43,694 nt of DNA from Pantoea sp. alder81 (GTDB lineage Bacteria; Pseudomonadota; Gammaproteobacteria; Enterobacterales; Enterobacteriaceae), in NCBI RefSeq assembly GCF_020179835.1, contig NZ_JAIUDA010000016.1, forward strand, positions 1-43,694, read 5' to 3'. Positions 15,601 to 25,311 of the stretch are shown in pieces; position 1 is the stretch's first letter; each line of letters starts with the position of its first letter. Position numbers and translations under genes: made by a program. Under the pieces are notes generated by a model. The model saw only the letters and a list, made by a program, of their open reading frames with translations, was not told the DNA's origin and ran no database searches.

Positions 15601-17244
15601 TTAGCGGGGTGAATCATTTGAAACGGAGATGGACACGCTGCCACCTCCTTCCAGGTTCACCAGGAAGTAGCGAACCACGTTCAGGTATTTAACCTGCACA
15701 TCTGCCGTCATGTAACCCAGCGCCACACGGGAATCCGGATTATTAGTCGCATCGAGACGCACAGAGAAAGCCGGCCCGCCGTTCGGGTCGCCAATCATCT
15801 TCATCGTCTCCAAATTCGACAGGAAAGACTCCAGGGTGCTTTTCGTTTCCCGCCGCAGGTCTGTTGTCTGATTATCCCCCACCACGCCACCAAATCCTGC
15901 CGCCAGGGTCAGTGACAGGAAGTTGGTCATACGGGTGTAGGTATCATCGTTCTGGGTCGGATTAGACGACGTGTTACGGCCTGAGCGCATGCCAAAGTAA
16001 TGACCGCCCGGACAGGGATTGGTGATAACGTCCAGACGTGCCGAATTGATCGCACCGATTTCCGGTACCGAATAGGTTCGTCCCATCAGCTGTCGCTCGG
16101 TAGCGATGATGCCCGGGATGCGCTTATTCAGAGTGGAAATATGTGGTGATCGGGATGCAATATTCGCTGCTTCAAAAGTCGCGGGCGCAATCATGCGATT
16201 AGTGCCGTTATGCGTGTCTTTCCAGAATGGCCAGTCGCCTACCAATAGTTTGAAATGCCAGTCATCAACACCCGATGTATTCAGCGCTTCAGACAGTGCT
16301 TTGCAGTCGGTTGACGCCGGACCCTGACTGATGGCATACGCCCCTTCGGAGCGTGCGAAGGCGGCCATAGCGGGCCAGCAATCGCTGTTCGTTACATCAA
16401 TAAGATTGATGACCTGCGAGCCTGAGCCGCGCAATGCGAACATCCCGGTCCGAAGGGTGTCAGTACCGTCCGCGCCCAGCAGCGTTTTCTCTGAAACTGC
16501 TTCTGATTGATTTTTCTTGTCGCTACTGGTGGCAGCTTCAATGCCATCTGTCCCGCCTGTAAGCTGAACGGGCTCGATGACATCTGCGGTTTTATTTTCC
16601 TCAGAGTTGTTATCAGTATCCTGATTGTCTGTTCCAGACACTGGTGCCGTTGTAATCGTACCCACTGAAGCGCGCACCAGCTGACTGGGGCCACGGATAT
16701 TCATCTGACCGTGATTAACGGCGTGAGCCATCGCCTCCCATAACGCAGCCTCTTTGCCCTGAATATTATCGAAAACCTCAGCTCTCATGCCCGGCAGACT
16801 GATGGTCAGCTTTTTCGAGTTAACCGCCGTTCCTATACTGATTCCTGCGACAATCTGATTTCCCCGCGTTCCGCTGTAGAGGGCAGTCAGCATAAGGGCT
16901 TGCTTACCCCCCTTTTTACTAAGCTTTCCACAAGCAGTCTTATCCGTACCGTTAGTGACACGGATACAGTTCAGGTTCGAGGCACCCAGCTGAAGTGAAA
17001 TCGCTACAGCCGTCGAGAGGTCGAATTTGCGATCTTCTGGATGCCCCAGAAAAAAAGCCATATCTGTATCTGAGTTGATACGGAAAACGCTGTTTACCGG
17101 CCCCCAGCTACCCACACCTACCAGACCTAATCCGTCAGTCGGCACGCCATTAATCAAGCGAGTCCGTGGCGGTACCACCTGGACGTATAAATCCGGTGCA
17201 GTTAATGCAGATGTGTTGAGATCGCCGGCTGAATAAATCGGCAT
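15601..17244 (-). CDS. contractile tail sheath protein
   Basis: The protein is 547 aa from ATG 17244 (GGAG 9 bases upstream; an in-frame start at 17259 lacks support). The N-terminus (PDLYVQVVPPRTRLINGVPT, then a GVGSWGPVN segment) and the C-terminal domain (AGFGGVVGDNQTTDLRRET, VQVKYLNVVRYFLVNLEGGG) match tail sheath proteins. It contains an acidic, Asn/Thr/Asp-rich insertion at about residues 205-260 that probably forms a surface loop on the sheath. Its presence establishes a contractile tail. Confidence 0.9.
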   Translation of the reverse strand: MPIYSAGDLNTSALTAPDLYVQVVPPRTRLINGVPTDGLGLVGVGSWGPVNSVFRINSDTDMAFFLGHPEDRKFDLSTAVAISLQLGASNLNCIRVTNGTDKTACGKLSKKGGKQALMLTALYSGTRGNQIVAGISIGTAVNSKKLTISLPGMRAEVFDNIQGKEAALWEAMAHAVNHGQMNIRGPSQLVRASVGTITTAPVSGTDNQDTDNNSEENKTADVIEPVQLTGGTDGIEAATSSDKKNQSEAVSEKTLLGADGTDTLRTGMFALRGSGSQVINLIDVTNSDCWPAMAAFARSEGAYAISQGPASTDCKALSEALNTSGVDDWHFKLLVGDWPFWKDTHNGTNRMIAPATFEAANIASRSPHISTLNKRIPGIIATERQLMGRTYSVPEIGAINSARLDVITNPCPGGHYFGMRSGRNTSSNPTQNDDTYTRMTNFLSLTLAAGFGGVVGDNQTTDLRRETKSTLESFLSNLETMKMIGDPNGGPAFSVRLDATNNPDSRVALGYMTADVQVKYLNVVRYFLVNLEGGGSVSISVSNDSPR

Positions 17245-17289
17245 GAAACATGACTCCATTGTGAATGCGCGGTAGCGATTGAAAGGGTG

Positions 17290-17865
17290 TTATTCAGGAG
17301 GCTGATGACCATTGAGGGTGACCACGGTATGAATGACTTCAGGTGCGGTAATGGTCTGCGTAGTAGCGAAGTTCACGCTGAAAATCAGGTCCCGGCGGTA
17401 CACATGCCAGTTTTCCGCCCTGTCTGAATCAAATTGTCTGGCGTAAATCATCAGTGCAGGCGCACCATCTCCCAGATCGATATGGCATTCCTCAGAAAGC
17501 GTGGTGTCGACCGCCGCACCGACTTTGCTTCTCAACAGAGGCGTGGGGGCCCAGATGGTTATCTGAAAATCTTTGATCTGACGCCTCAGTTCCCGGACAA
17601 CATTATCTGACTCAACTTTCGATAGCGCTGATTTACGAAATGGCCGTCCCAGCGGCGTGTTCACCCGGCGTTCTGTCGGTAGTGGCCAGACGGAGATGTG
17701 CACACCACCCGCATCAATATCCGGTTGCAGAATTCCTGGCACTGGCCATCCTGGATAAATTTGAACAGGCGCGTTAACGATACCAGGTTCAGCTTCGCCC
17801 TGGGGGTAGATCGCTTCGGCTAAACGCTTTGCCAGGAAACAGGAAACATCATCGGCACTGGCCAT
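17290..17865 (-). CDS. head-tail or tail completion protein
   Basis: A 191-aa protein between the neck genes and the sheath. It contains PGWPVPGILQPDIDAGGVHI and RRQIKDFQITIWAPTPLLRS, features of tail-terminator/completion-type proteins that join the top of the tail to the neck (they often describe inputs as 'x-W-P'). It starts 1 base after the stop of the upstream gene (TGACATG). Assignment is mainly from position. Confidence 0.55.
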   Translation of the reverse strand: MASADDVSCFLAKRLAEAIYPQGEAEPGIVNAPVQIYPGWPVPGILQPDIDAGGVHISVWPLPTERRVNTPLGRPFRKSALSKVESDNVVRELRRQIKDFQITIWAPTPLLRSKVGAAVDTTLSEECHIDLGDGAPALMIYARQFDSDRAENWHVYRRDLIFSVNFATTQTITAPEVIHTVVTLNGHQPPE

Positions 17866-17866
17866 G

Positions 17867-18508
17867 TCACACCGTGACCTTGAATGCAGTGAGCCGCCAG
17901 CCCATATCCGTCAGCTCGGTACCGGTAATGACATAACGCTGAGCATTTTCATCTGTAGCAAAATCCCCGGAATGGACGTGCAGGCCTTTATAGGCAGGCA
18001 TCTGGATAAGATGCCATGCACCCCGCGTTTCGCCTGGCAGCTTCATGGGGCTGTGCTCTCCGATACGGCTCAGCAAAATACTGGCAGGCCAGTCCAGCAA
18101 AATGACTTTCTCACTGCCAGCCTGAGTGCCGCCATAATCATGCAGTCCCGCACCACCGCTGACTGAAGCAGTTCGTCTGAGGGTAATTAACCGTTCTGCT
18201 TTAACACATAAAATGGGTTGCAGCAGCGGCATGGCGGCTACATAAAATGTTCCTTCGGATGAAACCAGCATATCGCCCACCTCAAACTCCGCCGCATCAA
18301 AGATGCCTATGCGTGCAGCCTGTCCAAACCGCGCTGACCGCATGTAGCCGTAGTCGGTGGTGAAAGAGGCGCAAAGGAGCTGAAGCGGCTCGGCTTTCAG
18401 TGGGCTGAAGGGTGAAGCCGCCCGGAAGTGACTGGCGATCGTGCCCAGTCGACTGGCAGCTCTGCCATTACCCTGATGAACCCTGGCCGCCAGTTGCATT
18501 GCATCCAT
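17867..18508 (-). CDS. head-tail joining protein of unknown family
   Basis: The protein is 213 aa from ATG 18508, one base after the preceding stop (TGATATG). A much longer in-frame start exists at 18733 but lies within the upstream gene and is rejected. The N-terminus is helical (MDAMQLAARVHQGNGRAASR), the rest beta-rich (AAEFEVGDMLVSSEGTFYVA), a pattern reminiscent of neck/stopper proteins. It belongs to the block coat-130 aa-this-191 aa-sheath. Confidence 0.55.
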   Translation of the reverse strand: MDAMQLAARVHQGNGRAASRLGTIASHFRAASPFSPLKAEPLQLLCASFTTDYGYMRSARFGQAARIGIFDAAEFEVGDMLVSSEGTFYVAAMPLLQPILCVKAERLITLRRTASVSGGAGLHDYGGTQAGSEKVILLDWPASILLSRIGEHSPMKLPGETRGAWHLIQMPAYKGLHVHSGDFATDENAQRYVITGTELTDMGWRLTAFKVTV

Positions 18509-18509
18509 A

Positions 18510-18902
18510 TCAGCTCCTGACCACATGCACGTTATCGTTGCCCAGCGACGGTCCAGGCGCAATGCCGAGTAGTCCACACAACTGACGCCGCCACTGGTTA
18601 TAGAGTCGCGTGCGTTCGGCCACCTCGGAACGGTTTCGCTGCCAGACAGCCGCTTTATCCGTATCCAGATTGTCAGCGGCACGGGTGATACCACTTTCAA
18701 GACCCGACAGCGTAATAAGATAGTTCGCCACAATCGCTTCTTCTTCGGGGCGCAGCGTCTTCAGACGGTGAGCCAGAGTCTGTAACCGTCCGGATGTCAC
18801 CTGCGCGTAGGCAACATCCGAACGGTCATCGGGTGCTGTGTCACCCAGCATCTGATAGCCCATATAACGACGCGCGTCTGCCTGCTGTTGGGGTGTCAGC
18901 AT
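18510..18902 (-). CDS. head-tail connector-like protein
   Basis: A 130-aa, almost entirely helical protein 36 bases downstream of the coat gene. MLTPQQQADARRYMGYQMLG and LKTLRPEEEAIVANYLI resemble helical head-completion/adaptor proteins (gp6/gp15 type) that bind below the portal ring. No firm family is recognised; the position directly after the coat gene supports the call. Confidence 0.55.
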   Translation of the reverse strand: MLTPQQQADARRYMGYQMLGDTAPDDRSDVAYAQVTSGRLQTLAHRLKTLRPEEEAIVANYLITLSGLESGITRAADNLDTDKAAVWQRNRSEVAERTRLYNQWRRQLCGLLGIAPGPSLGNDNVHVVRS

Positions 18903-18938
18903 AATTGCCTCTCAAATTTCGGAGTGGATGGCGGACGT

Positions 18939-20081
18939 TTAGGCAAGCAGCAAACAGGTATGCTCAGGTTTGATGTTCTGACAGCCCCATGCCGCGGCGA
19001 TTTCGTAGCGCACACGGCGGTACTGTTTGTACATGGAGACTTCGAATGACATGTTGGTGCGCGGGTCAGTGATCATGATGCGGTCATCCGCCATATCACC
19101 CTCCTCGGGCAACGCGGGTGCGCGCGTAGCCAGGATTAGCGCAGAGCGACTGAAGGCGAAGTTAGCGGTAAATTCACTGATAACATCGAATTTTGTTCCC
19201 GCCTTAACCTCTTCTCTGAGGCCTGGTGCAAAGATATGAATGCCTTCAGATGAGGTTTTTGCCACAACGTATTTATGCTTGCCCAGCACGACAAGCGCCC
19301 CTGGTGTAACATTCTCAGGTTCCGCTGGTTTGCCTTCAGCACCTTTAGCGAGGGTAATGATCGTGTCGCCGGCATCAATGTCGCCACCGACGGAGAGTTT
19401 TTCGGTTTTTGCCCCCGTGTTTTGTGCCACCCCCGCAGACTCACGCAGAGTGAAACCATGCAGCTCCAGCAACGTGCCCTGCGCACGCAGCGCGGTTGTA
19501 CCAGCTTCATTGGCTTTGGTCAGCTGCGCCATGGTACGTAATGCAGCACCGGCAGTCGTATCGATAACACACTGCAAATCGCTCAGTGGTGCGCCGTTAT
19601 CAGTGAGGATTTTGCGTACCTGTGCTGTATCCGTCAGGGTATCTTTAAAAGGGGTTTTACCCGGTTCGCCCGCGGCACGGGAGGCGCGACGGAACAGCTG
19701 CCCCAAATCCACTTCGATTTCATTGACCAGCGTACGCATCGCCTGAGTAACCTGGTCGCGGCGGATACCGTGATAGCCCGGGCCTGATTTAATGCCCTTC
19801 TGTTGTTCGCCTTCCCAGCGGAACGGCACCATACGGGATTTCGTAATGGCCAGTGGCACATTACCGATGTCCTGGTCGCCGTCATCTGGCGGCAGCTGGG
19901 CAGGCACCACATCTTCTGCCTGTGATGCAGGCGTCAGTGGAATTCGGATTGGCTGGTTTAGCGCTGCACGTTCAGCCGAGGCGTCCAGCGTAATAGATGG
20001 AATGAACCCGCACAGTTCGCGGGAAACAATGTCCAGCGACTGGTAAAGATCGGGAATGAGTTGCGTCAGGGTATTAGGCAT
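18939..20081 (-). CDS. major capsid protein, P22 coat-like
   Basis: A 380-aa protein with features of the P22 gp5-type coat family: an N-terminal SLDIVSRELCGFIPSITLD segment, a helical spine (DQVTQAMRTLVNEIEVDLGQ), an inserted beta domain with DIDAGDTIITLAKGAEGK, and a C-terminal P-domain region (VSMYKQYRRVRYEIAAAWG). The scaffold and portal genes lie just upstream. A P22-like coat on a phage with a contractile tail shows module mixing. Confidence 0.8.
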   Translation of the reverse strand: MPNTLTQLIPDLYQSLDIVSRELCGFIPSITLDASAERAALNQPIRIPLTPASQAEDVVPAQLPPDDGDQDIGNVPLAITKSRMVPFRWEGEQQKGIKSGPGYHGIRRDQVTQAMRTLVNEIEVDLGQLFRRASRAAGEPGKTPFKDTLTDTAQVRKILTDNGAPLSDLQCVIDTTAGAALRTMAQLTKANEAGTTALRAQGTLLELHGFTLRESAGVAQNTGAKTEKLSVGGDIDAGDTIITLAKGAEGKPAEPENVTPGALVVLGKHKYVVAKTSSEGIHIFAPGLREEVKAGTKFDVISEFTANFAFSRSALILATRAPALPEEGDMADDRIMITDPRTNMSFEVSMYKQYRRVRYEIAAAWGCQNIKPEHTCLLLA

Positions 20082-20095
20082 TCAGGGATATCCTG

Positions 20096-20857
20096 TTAAT
20101 CGGTGATTTGTACACCCGCGCACGCTCTATCGCTCTGCTCCTGTGGGCTGAGAGACTCAAACTGTTCACGGGTGAGGATGTTCGGATTGGTGTTGCCATT
20201 TCCCCCACCGGAGCCGCCGCCGGATGCGCCTGTGCCTTTGAGGATCTGGTCTTTGTATGGGTAATGCTCGACGAGGATGCCCAGTGCCTCATCGAATCCG
20301 GCCGCTTCGCCGGGCTTAATGGCACTGAAGATCTTGTTACCTTCACGGTCAAACGCCGTGACAGCGTCACCTACCACCTGGAAATTGCTGCCAAAGCGGG
20401 CTTCGACGAGGTCAGCGGGGATACTCATCTTTTCAGAGATAAATTTTGACCGGGCAAAACTGCCGCCAATTTTTTCGGCGGTCAGCTTCTGGCTCAGGTC
20501 ATCGCGTTCTTTCACGATAGGCGCATATTTCTCTTCCAGTGCGCGAACCGCTTCGGTACGTACCTTTTCGACTTCACCGGCATCCACCAGCGTTTTGTCT
20601 TCCATATTTTTCACAGTTTCTATGGCCGCCAGTGCGGCAGCAGGGTCTGCAATGCCTTCGAACGTTTTCAGGGAAGTTTCGGCTGTCTCGGCACGCTCGC
20701 GGTGGGCCTTCGCTTCACCGTTCAGGCGCGAGATAGTCTGCAGGGTGCCTGGTGCATCGAACGCCACCTCTTTGCCGTCATCCTGCACATACACAGGCTT
20801 GCCATCGTTCACGACAACATTGCCGTTTTCGTCAAGTTTCAGTTTCATGGGGGTCAT
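20096..20857 (-). CDS. capsid scaffold protein
   Basis: A 253-aa protein with a long helical coiled-coil-like middle (AKAHRERAETAETSLKTFEG to about residue 130) and a Gly/Asn-rich linker (GASGGGSGGGNGNTNPN) before the last 25 residues, placed between portal and coat. This fits scaffold proteins of the DUF6651-like type, which guide coat assembly and are then lost. Start ATG 20857 has AAGG 4 bases upstream; ATG 20848 is an alternative. Confidence 0.75.
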   Translation of the reverse strand: MTPMKLKLDENGNVVVNDGKPVYVQDDGKEVAFDAPGTLQTISRLNGEAKAHRERAETAETSLKTFEGIADPAAALAAIETVKNMEDKTLVDAGEVEKVRTEAVRALEEKYAPIVKERDDLSQKLTAEKIGGSFARSKFISEKMSIPADLVEARFGSNFQVVGDAVTAFDREGNKIFSAIKPGEAAGFDEALGILVEHYPYKDQILKGTGASGGGSGGGNGNTNPNILTREQFESLSPQEQSDRACAGVQITD

Positions 20858-20915
20858 CCAACCTTAAGAGCCATCCGGCTCGTGACGCCGCGCTGCATCC
20901 GCAACTGCAGGCAAT

Positions 20916-20942
20916 AAAAAAGCCCATGCCGGGGCATGAGCC
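20916..20942 (-). terminator. intrinsic terminator inside the head operon
   Basis: On the minus strand GCTCATGCC and GGCATGGGC form a 9-bp stem with one mismatch, followed by TTTTTT. It lies between the portal stop and the scaffold start and would reduce downstream transcription unless Q-type antitermination acts. Confidence 0.75.
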
Positions 20943-20950
20943 TGAATGCG

Positions 20951-22354
20951 TTACACCGCCGGAACCGGGGCGGGTTTTTCTGTTCGTGGTGGTGGCATGG
21001 CGCGAATACGCCCCTGCTCGTCTGCCCAGCGAAGTTCACTGCTGATAAGGCCACGACGCTGAATTTCGTTGAACAGCGTCTCGTTGGACAGGGCACGTTC
21101 TTTGTGCATGCCCACAAGGAAGTCGGCTGAGGCTTCGGCCAGGGTCGTGGCGCCAAAATCGCTGAAAATGGTGACGTGGCCACCGTCTGGCTCGCCAGTC
21201 CACTCGGCCAGATACTGCAGGGCCTGAGTGGCGGCATCCGTCAGGTCACAGACCATGCGCTGCAGTGCACTGGTGCCCGCTTCGTTGTCTGCCAGCGTCT
21301 GCACGACGGTACGGTGGCCGGGTTTGATCACCAGCAGTTCCGCCCCTATCTGCCGCATTTTTTCCTCCAGATCGAGGATGTCAGTGCGCCCGGCCTCAAT
21401 GGCTTTACCCGTGTGCTCGACGTAGCGTAAATCCGCGTCGTCCTCTTCTGACATGATGGCCGAAGCCGCACCGACAGATATCGGTGCATCACCCAGTTTT
21501 TTGCCAAATAACACGGGCACGCGTGCGACATGCAAAATCGTCTGCTGGTCACTGCGGGACTGCCAGTGTTCGACGTTGAGCCAGGCCAGTTCGGCCAGCG
21601 GCGGCCTGCCGTTCATAAAGCCACGCTTGTCCCCGTAAACCGGAACAAAGGTGATTTTCTGCAGGCTGGTTGTGCCTTCGTCGTGCAGCTGCCACTCCAG
21701 GGTGCTGGTGACCGGGTTCAGTTTCTCGCGATAGATGCGCCAGCGGCCCGGGTTCAGCACCCTGACCTGCTCAATGTCTTTCACACTGAATTCATTTTCC
21801 GGGTCGCGTTCACTCACGGTCTCGACAAAGCGCAGCAGTGTGAAAGTCTCCTGACCGTTAACACGCTTGGAGTCATAATCCAGCAGGCTGTTTGCCGTCA
21901 CTTTCACGAAGTATGGCCGCAGTCCACGCTGTCGCTCTTCGGCCAGGGAAAGCGGCTTATCGGCAGGTGGGTGTTCCACCAGAATGCCGCAGAGCCCGAA
22001 CGCCATGGCCTCTTCACAGATGTCAGCTAGAAAGGAGTGCAGATTGGTGCCCTGCAGGTCTACATCCGCGAACATGTCACGAATACGCGCAGGCACGACT
22101 TTTTCATCCCAGGTCACCGGACGGGAAAAGGGTTTACCGCTCAGCACTTCAACCGTGCGGGAGAACGCAGGAAACAGCGTGGCCGTATTCAGCCGGTTCT
22201 GGTAGAACGCTGCTTCCTCATTGGGCCATCTGGGCAGGTAGGTTTTGCCCGCCAGCCGCATCGCTGCCGTTCCGCCCAGCAGGGCTGAAATCATGGGCCA
22301 GCATCCGGCCATCGACTCAATCTTTGGCGATCGCTTCCGGACGTCGTTGCTCAT
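20951..22354 (-). CDS. portal protein (DUF4055-like)
   Basis: A 467-aa protein 12 bases after the large terminase. Its N-terminus with KSPKIESMAG-type start (here RSPKIESMAGCWPMISALLG), central segments (EEAMAFGLCGILVEHPP, FVPVYGDKRGFMNGRPPLAE) and a C-terminal helical part (LADNEAGTSALQRMVCDLTD) match DUF4055 portal proteins found in tailed phages. The portal forms the dodecameric DNA gate at the head vertex. Confidence 0.85.
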   Translation of the reverse strand: MSNDVRKRSPKIESMAGCWPMISALLGGTAAMRLAGKTYLPRWPNEEAAFYQNRLNTATLFPAFSRTVEVLSGKPFSRPVTWDEKVVPARIRDMFADVDLQGTNLHSFLADICEEAMAFGLCGILVEHPPADKPLSLAEERQRGLRPYFVKVTANSLLDYDSKRVNGQETFTLLRFVETVSERDPENEFSVKDIEQVRVLNPGRWRIYREKLNPVTSTLEWQLHDEGTTSLQKITFVPVYGDKRGFMNGRPPLAELAWLNVEHWQSRSDQQTILHVARVPVLFGKKLGDAPISVGAASAIMSEEDDADLRYVEHTGKAIEAGRTDILDLEEKMRQIGAELLVIKPGHRTVVQTLADNEAGTSALQRMVCDLTDAATQALQYLAEWTGEPDGGHVTIFSDFGATTLAEASADFLVGMHKERALSNETLFNEIQRRGLISSELRWADEQGRIRAMPPPRTEKPAPVPAV

Positions 22355-22366
22355 ACTGGTCTCAGG

Positions 22367-23839
22367 TCAGGCGGAGAAAGGACGAACCGTGGTGCCTTTC
22401 GGCTGGAACAGTTCGGTAATAGCCCAGACCAGCGCATCGAGACGGTCCGGAGATTTTTTAGCGGTGGCGGGCACGTATTCCAGCAGCTGGTTCTCGAGCT
22501 GGTAGAGGTTGCCGCGGTGCGCCACACGGCCCTGCTCATACAGCGCGGAGATGGGTTCAGCGCGGGCAAACTTTCCCTTACTGGCATGGACACGAATGAT
22601 ACGGCCCCGAAAGCCGGCATTGCGCAGCGTGTCCTCTGCCATGTCACCGCCCTGATTGGTCTCGATGACGATGGCTTCGGCCCTGTGGTCTTCATTCGCC
22701 TGAATTGCCCGCTTTGCCCAGCCGTTTGGAGAGTACTTGCCCGAGTAATCTGCATCAGCTGAAAACAGCCGATCGTTGCCACGACCGTAGGAGCTGGCCA
22801 CAACAATACCGGTTTCGTCACTCTCTTCAGTGTTGGTCGCCTGCGGGTCAATGGCCACAACGGTGCGGGAGGGTTGCACCTGAATATCCAGCGCACGCGC
22901 GCCGGAAACCATCGCTTCGGTCCAGAGCGCCCCTTCGGCATTGAAGCGGCGCGGCCGCTGCATGTACTGCGCTTCCGCCGTGCGACGGTGTGAGAACAGG
23001 GAAACACGGTGCGACTCGTTGTGCTTGTAAGGCCACAGCCAGCCGTCAGGCAGGCCATGATCAACCGATAGGGCGTGGCTGTTTTCCGGGTACTGCGCGG
23101 AGTACGACTGACAGTTGTCAATCAGCACCGGAAGATTCAGGTGATGCCACTTCTCACCACTGCCCCCGCGCAGCAGATAACCGCTCAGGTCGTGGTAATG
23201 GATGCGCTGCATGATGACCACGATGGGCGTGGTCTCGATGGCCAGTCGGGAGCGAATGGTTTCGTTGAAGCGGGTGTTCACCCCTTCGCGAATGATTTCG
23301 CTGTAGGCGTCGTCAGGTTTGACTGGATCGTCAATAATCAGACTGCCCTGCCAGCCCGGCTCCATATGCCCGGCACGGAAGCCGGTGACCTGTCCCGCAG
23401 CGGACGAGGCATATACCCCACCGCCGTATTCGGTCCACCACATGGCCTTACTGTCGGCATCGTCGCGCAGCGCCATCGGCCACATAGCCTGATAAGCGGA
23501 AGACTTCACGATACTGCGCGTGGTTGATGAGTTGAGTAAGGCCAGGTTGTGGGAATAAGACAGGTGCATAAACCGCGCGCGGCGGTTCAGCGCCAGCCCG
23601 CGCCCCATCATGTTGATAGTGGCCAGTTCGGTTTTGGTGTAGCCCGGTGGAACGTTAATGATGAGGCGATGGATGTCGCCATCAATCACGCGGTCCAGCG
23701 TCTGCTGAATGATCTGATGGTGTGGCGCGACGATCATCCGGCTGCCTGTGCGCTGCTTGAAGAAGTAACGGGCAAAGTACATCCCGTCCTCTTCACACTC
23801 TATCCGGCGTGCAGCGGTCTTATATTCAGCAGTCGTCAT
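22367..23839 (-). CDS. terL: terminase large subunit
   Basis: A 490-aa DNA-packaging motor. ATPase domain: adenine-binding PHHQIIQQTLDRVIDG, Walker A-like VPPGYTKTE, Walker B SLIIDDPVKP. Nuclease domain: VVAIDPQATNTEESDETGIV with the first acidic residue, then IVIETNQGGD and LDALVWAITEL with further acidic residues. Complete length. Its start overlaps the end of terS by 14 bases. Confidence 0.92.
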   Translation of the reverse strand: MTTAEYKTAARRIECEEDGMYFARYFFKQRTGSRMIVAPHHQIIQQTLDRVIDGDIHRLIINVPPGYTKTELATINMMGRGLALNRRARFMHLSYSHNLALLNSSTTRSIVKSSAYQAMWPMALRDDADSKAMWWTEYGGGVYASSAAGQVTGFRAGHMEPGWQGSLIIDDPVKPDDAYSEIIREGVNTRFNETIRSRLAIETTPIVVIMQRIHYHDLSGYLLRGGSGEKWHHLNLPVLIDNCQSYSAQYPENSHALSVDHGLPDGWLWPYKHNESHRVSLFSHRRTAEAQYMQRPRRFNAEGALWTEAMVSGARALDIQVQPSRTVVAIDPQATNTEESDETGIVVASSYGRGNDRLFSADADYSGKYSPNGWAKRAIQANEDHRAEAIVIETNQGGDMAEDTLRNAGFRGRIIRVHASKGKFARAEPISALYEQGRVAHRGNLYQLENQLLEYVPATAKKSPDRLDALVWAITELFQPKGTTVRPFSA

Positions 23840-24395
23840 CCTCTAACATGTCCCGCCGCGCCTGCCGGTATTCCTCGCGGGAGAGCAGCTTAATTTCAAC
23901 AGGGCCACCCTCTTTACCCGTGAGCGTATGCGAGGCCTGTTCGCGGAAGGCCTGCACCGAGATGTGCTTGCCCAGCAGCTCAAGATTTTTCACTTTGTCT
24001 GGCCACTTAATTTTTTTGAGGATGTTCTCGATGGTGGTTTCGTCAAAATTGGTGACTGTACTGAGAATGTCTAATCCGCTCAGTGTGGTGCGCCATACCT
24101 TTGGCCACTCATGGACTGGTTTAAGTCCAGAGTCATCCTTTAGGATGTCGAGCACATCCATCTGATCGATTTCAACAAGCCTGTGAAGAACATAATCTGC
24201 ATTAACTTCTGTTCTTTCGTTACGCGCTGATTTAAGTTCAATGATGCGTTTCGCTACATCAGGTTTTGACAGGTTCTCGGACCCCGTGCGATTAGCGGTC
24301 TTTTGGCTATAGCCCGCTCTGACTGCAGCTTGAGTAGCATTTAAATCAATTAGGTACTCGCGACAAAACATCTCTTGTTTGTCGGTGAGTTTCAT
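23826..24395 (-). CDS. terS: terminase small subunit
   Basis: The protein is 189 aa from ATG 24395, which follows the stop of the upstream gene by one base; an in-frame start at 24425 is less likely. KLTDKQEMFCREYLIDLNAT and QAAVRAGYSQKTANRTGSE form the N-terminal DNA-binding helix-turn-helix typical of the Terminase_2 family, followed by a helical oligomerisation part. It recognises the packaging site and loads TerL. Confidence 0.88.
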   Translation of the reverse strand: MKLTDKQEMFCREYLIDLNATQAAVRAGYSQKTANRTGSENLSKPDVAKRIIELKSARNERTEVNADYVLHRLVEIDQMDVLDILKDDSGLKPVHEWPKVWRTTLSGLDILSTVTNFDETTIENILKKIKWPDKVKNLELLGKHISVQAFREQASHTLTGKEGGPVEIKLLSREEYRQARRDMLEDDDC

Positions 24396-24396
24396 T

Positions 24397-24612
24397 TTAA
24401 ATGGGCTCAAAAAATGGCCGCTCAAGCGGCCGTGTTATCTTTGGAGCATCAAGAGGTATGGCATGAAAAACTACAAGTTCTGCATCCGTTAGCTCTAGAG
24501 TAACCAAGCCGTCTTGCTTCTTGTACTGCAGATGAACAATTTGTATAACTTCCAAGAAAAACTCTGTTCTGCAATGCGGGCAAGTAACGGCATGAATCAG
24601 TATGGACTTCAT
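24397..24612 (-). CDS. 71-aa protein of unknown function upstream of terS
   Basis: The start chosen is ATG 24612 (MKSILIHAVTCPHCRTEFFL); the frame extends to 24645. It has one CPHC pair near the N-terminus, which could form half a zinc site in a dimer. No family recognised. The stop is one base before the terS start, so translation is probably coupled to the packaging genes. Confidence 0.55.
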   Translation of the reverse strand: MKSILIHAVTCPHCRTEFFLEVIQIVHLQYKKQDGLVTLELTDAELVVFHAIPLDAPKITRPLERPFFEPI

Positions 24613-24935
24613 GATCACCATTAGCTTGTTGATTTCTATTAACATAATAAGAAGTCATTGGTTAATTCCAAAAGCTTAACTGAACATTCAGCCATGAAAC
24701 CTTAGCGCTTACCTTAAAAAGAAATAAGAATAATCTGACCCTATCTTGAGCTTTGTCACTAAAAATTTAATTTATAGAATGAATTCAAATTCATACCTTT
24801 GAGTGAATGAGTAATGTAGCTAGGATACACGTCCATAGTTAGGAAATTACCTAAAGCTTTTTTGTTTTAGACTGATTGATCAAGGCCGAAAAATGTAAAA
24901 AAACAGGGTATGCCGTCGATACCTCCTACGGAAGT

Positions 24936-24968
24936 AAAAAAAAGCCGCACCCCTTACGGGTACAGCTT
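24936..24968 (-). terminator. intrinsic terminator after the 103-aa gene
   Basis: On the minus strand GCTGTACCC, loop GTAA and GGGGTGCGGC are followed by eight T. It lies 30 bases beyond the gene ending at 25000 and upstream of terS; late transcription must read through it. Confidence 0.75.
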
Positions 24969-24999
24969 TCAATTTTTAATGCTTAACCCCAGCATTCAC

Positions 25000-25311
25000 T
25001 TATCGATTGAAGTGTTTTCTACTGTAAACTGCTGTCTGAATGCGGCTTTTGATACGGTGTCTGGCGTGCTTCATTACTTCCATCCACTTGGGGTCAGCCG
25101 TGTTCCTGCTAAATTTTTCAAGCGCAATTAAGAGCTCATTCCATTTTAAGGCTTGCTGAGTCTTGTCTTTTCCGATGGTATCCTTCATGTGCTGTATGGT
25201 GTTGTCAACCTGATGTTTTACATCAGTAATGCTGGTTCCAGACTGGTGAAAAGCGGCCAGTTTTCTCAACCGGATAGCAAAAGCTTCAACGTCTAAATCT
25301 AATGCGTTCAA
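25000..25311 (-). CDS. 103-aa protein of unknown function
   Basis: Helical, charged protein beginning NALDLDVEAFAIRLRKLAAF. The predicted start is TTG at 25311 with AGAGG 5-6 bases upstream. No membrane segment, no family recognised. It is on the late-gene strand between the lysis region and terS and ends at its own terminator. Confidence 0.5.
   Translation of the reverse strand: MNALDLDVEAFAIRLRKLAAFHQSGTSITDVKHQVDNTIQHMKDTIGKDKTQQALKWNELLIALEKFSRNTADPKWMEVMKHARHRIKSRIQTAVYSRKHFNR

Noticed and set aside
15601..17244. The contractile tail cluster as a dedicated phage-tail bacteriocin
   Set aside because: Terminase, portal, scaffold and coat genes are all present and intact, so this is a prophage and not a headless tailocin.
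17867..18733. 288-codon version of the head-tail joining protein
   Set aside because: Its first 75 codons lie inside the preceding gene in another frame; ATG 18508 directly after that gene's stop fits better.
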